Assembly (NCBI RefSeq): GCF_029278605.1
Contig: NZ_CP119572.1
Span: 62,001 to 126,000 of the forward strand
Direction of reading: 5' to 3'
Origin: Cupriavidus sp. WKF15
GTDB lineage: Bacteria > Pseudomonadota > Gammaproteobacteria > Burkholderiales > Burkholderiaceae
DNA: 64,000 nt
The notes beneath the pieces are model-generated. The model was not told the origin of the DNA and searched no databases. It saw nothing but the letters and a program-made list of their open reading frames with translations. The translations under genes were made by a program, and so were the position numbers. Numbering within the stretch: position 1 is the first letter of the stretch; each line of letters begins with the position of its first letter. Below are positions 62,676 through 64,000 of the stretch, piece by piece.

Positions 62676-63719
62676 ATGACCACCGATCCGACCAACGCCT
62701 CCGGGGCGGATGCGGATACGCCGGCGGCCGACCCGGCCATCGCGCGCTACCTCGCGTGGCTGCAAGGCAGCCGCAAGCTTGCTGAACACACCATCCGCAG
62801 TTATCGCCGCGACCTGACCACGTTGCAGGCGCACGCCGCCAGGCACGCGCCGGGGGTTGCGTTGCTGACGCTGGAGACCCGCCATATCCGCGCCTTTGCC
62901 GCGCGCCTGCATGGCGAAGGACTGGCCGGCACCAGCATTGCCCGCACCTTGTCGGCCTGGCGTGGCCTTTATCTGTGGGCGGCGCAGCACGGTCTTGGCG
63001 TCCAGGCCAATCCCGTGGAGGGCGTGCGCGCACCGCGCTCCGGACACCGGCTGCCCAAGGCGCTTTCCGTCGAACATGCCGTGGCGCTGGTATCGCATCC
63101 CGCGGGGACGGATGCCGCGGCACTGCGCGACCAGGCCGTGTGGGAGCTGTTCTACTCCAGCGGATTGCGCTTGTCGGAGCTGGTGCAGCTCGACCTGCGC
63201 TATGAAAGGCTGGACGGCTACGAGTCGGCCGGCTGGCTGGACCTGGCCAGTGCGGAACTGACCGTGACCGGAAAGGGCTCCAGGCGGCGTACCGTTCCGG
63301 TTGGAAGCAAGGCGATGGAGGCGTTGCGCGCATGGCTTGCCGTGCGCGATCAGCTACTGAAGCCGAGGGCCGCTCCCGAGGAAGCGTGTGCACTGTTCCT
63401 TGGCGCGCGCGGACAACGGCTGTCGACGCGCGTGGTGCAGTTGCGGCTCAAGGAGCAGGCCATTCGCGCAGGCGTGCCCGCCGACGTGCATCCGCATATG
63501 CTGAGGCATTCGTTCGCCACGCATATGCTGCAGTCGTCCGGCGATCTGCGGGCGGTGCAGGAGCTGCTCGGACATGCCAGCATTGCCACCACGCAGATCT
63601 ACACGTCGCTGGATTTCCAGCATCTGGCGAAGGTTTATGACAAGGCCCATCCAAGGGCCGGGCGCGCTGCGGCGAAGAACGATGCCGGCGACGACGAGGC
63701 GTCGCCGTTGAAGGATTGA
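62676..63719 (+). CDS. xerC: Tyrosine recombinase XerC
   Basis: 347 residues. N-terminal core-binding domain about 20-110, catalytic domain with full set R165 (SSGLRLSEL), K200 (VTGKGSRRR), H274 and R277 (HPHMLRHSF), H300 (LGHASI) and nucleophile Y309 (QIYTSLD). A 12-residue insertion precedes the K200 hairpin (YERLDGYESAGW), as in other Burkholderiales XerC. Resolves chromosome dimers at dif with XerD. Located 25 bp after the DUF484 gene, the conserved xerC neighbourhood, so it is not a mobile integrase. Confidence 0.96.
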   Translation: MTTDPTNASGADADTPAADPAIARYLAWLQGSRKLAEHTIRSYRRDLTTLQAHAARHAPGVALLTLETRHIRAFAARLHGEGLAGTSIARTLSAWRGLYLWAAQHGLGVQANPVEGVRAPRSGHRLPKALSVEHAVALVSHPAGTDAAALRDQAVWELFYSSGLRLSELVQLDLRYERLDGYESAGWLDLASAELTVTGKGSRRRTVPVGSKAMEALRAWLAVRDQLLKPRAAPEEACALFLGARGQRLSTRVVQLRLKEQAIRAGVPADVHPHMLRHSFATHMLQSSGDLRAVQELLGHASIATTQIYTSLDFQHLAKVYDKAHPRAGRAAAKNDAGDDEASPLKD

Positions 63720-63723
63720 GCCC

Positions 63724-64000
63724 TCAGTCCGCCCACTGCGCCAGCACTTCCCGGAAGCGGTCTATCTCTGGCAACAGCCATCCCCGGAACGCCTGCACCT
63801 TGGGTGTATCCAGTGCCCCGGGTGCGCATACGAAGTAAAGCAGCCACGGGCACGGAATGCCGACATCGAACAGCCGCACCACCCGCCCGGACAGCAGGTC
63901 GTTGTAGGCGAGCGAGGAGCGGATCAGCGCAATGCCCTGGCCTTCGGCCGCTGCCTGCAGCAGCAGGGACGAATCTTCGAGCAGCAGCCCCTTGCGCGGC
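63724..64000 (-). CDS. LysR-family regulator (partial, C-terminal part)
   Basis: Only about 92 C-terminal residues are in the window: effector-binding domain text LLLEDSSLLLQAAAEGQGIALIRSS, SGRVVRLFDV, CPWLLYFVCAPG and AFRGWLLPEIDRF, as in GcvA-type LysR regulators. The N-terminal DNA-binding part is beyond the right edge. Convergent with xerC, 4-bp gap. Target unknown. Confidence 0.85.
   Translation of the reverse strand, partial: PRKGLLLEDSSLLLQAAAEGQGIALIRSSLAYNDLLSGRVVRLFDVGIPCPWLLYFVCAPGALDTPKVQAFRGWLLPEIDRFREVLAQWAD

Noticed and set aside
62676..63719. Tyrosine recombinase as a sign of a prophage or integron
   Set aside because: Its neighbours (DUF484, rod operon) and full similarity to XerC show a housekeeping chromosome-dimer recombinase; no attachment sites or phage genes nearby.

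Overview
The window is GC-rich (roughly two thirds G+C) chromosomal DNA from a beta-proteobacterium of the Burkholderiaceae. The gene sets and protein styles (Bug-type solute binding protein, Omp32-like porin, minCDE, mreBCD-mrdA-rodA-DUF484-xerC, gatCAB) fit Cupriavidus or a close Ralstonia relative best. This is inferred from family recognition only. I saw no rRNA, tRNA, CRISPR array or insertion sequence. Most CDS are tightly packed, and several use GTG or TTG starts.

Layout. 1-3822: partial isoprenylcysteine methyltransferase-like gene, an orphan lipoprotein, a MazG-like pyrophosphohydrolase and a membrane-anchored Mrr-like nuclease. 3997-8220: a ureide (post-urate) cluster with cytosolic and Tat-exported 5-hydroxyisourate hydrolases, an MFS carrier, a LysR regulator and OHCU decarboxylase, with a shared palindromic operator motif. 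8251-19047: chemoreceptor, DUF4382 lipoprotein, DUF72 protein, DbpA helicase, CBS protein, DHA2 exporter, glutathione peroxidase, MBL/ODP protein, GST. 19181-28031: a hydantoinase catabolic operon (two cysteine-altered Asp/Glu-racemase superfamily proteins, dihydropyrimidinase-like enzyme, serine hydrolase, MFS carrier) divergent from a GntR regulator, an FAH-family hydrolase and an M20 amidohydrolase. 28064-36338: AraC/MFS pair, a split-barrel/GAF/hemerythrin group, a Bug receptor, and two divergent orphan OmpR-type regulators.

36445-41887: porin, minC-minD-minE, CorA and a Sel1-repeat protein. 41960-50007: a four-gene operon with transglutaminase-DUF2126, a circularly permuted ATP-grasp fused to an alpha-E domain, a second transglutaminase and a second alpha-E protein. 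Comparative genomics has predicted such sets to make and process an unknown peptide-like product, and this is the most interesting system here. 50102-55063: gatB, a hydrolase, a lipoprotein, gatA and gatC. 55689-62650: the rod-shape operon mreB-mreC-mreD-mrdA-rodA followed by a DUF484 gene; 62676-63719: xerC; 63724 to the edge: a partial LysR gene.

Functional themes are purine-ureide and hydantoin catabolism, each with its own transporter and regulator; envelope growth and division (mre/rod, min, porin); and a poorly characterised amidoligase/transglutaminase pathway.
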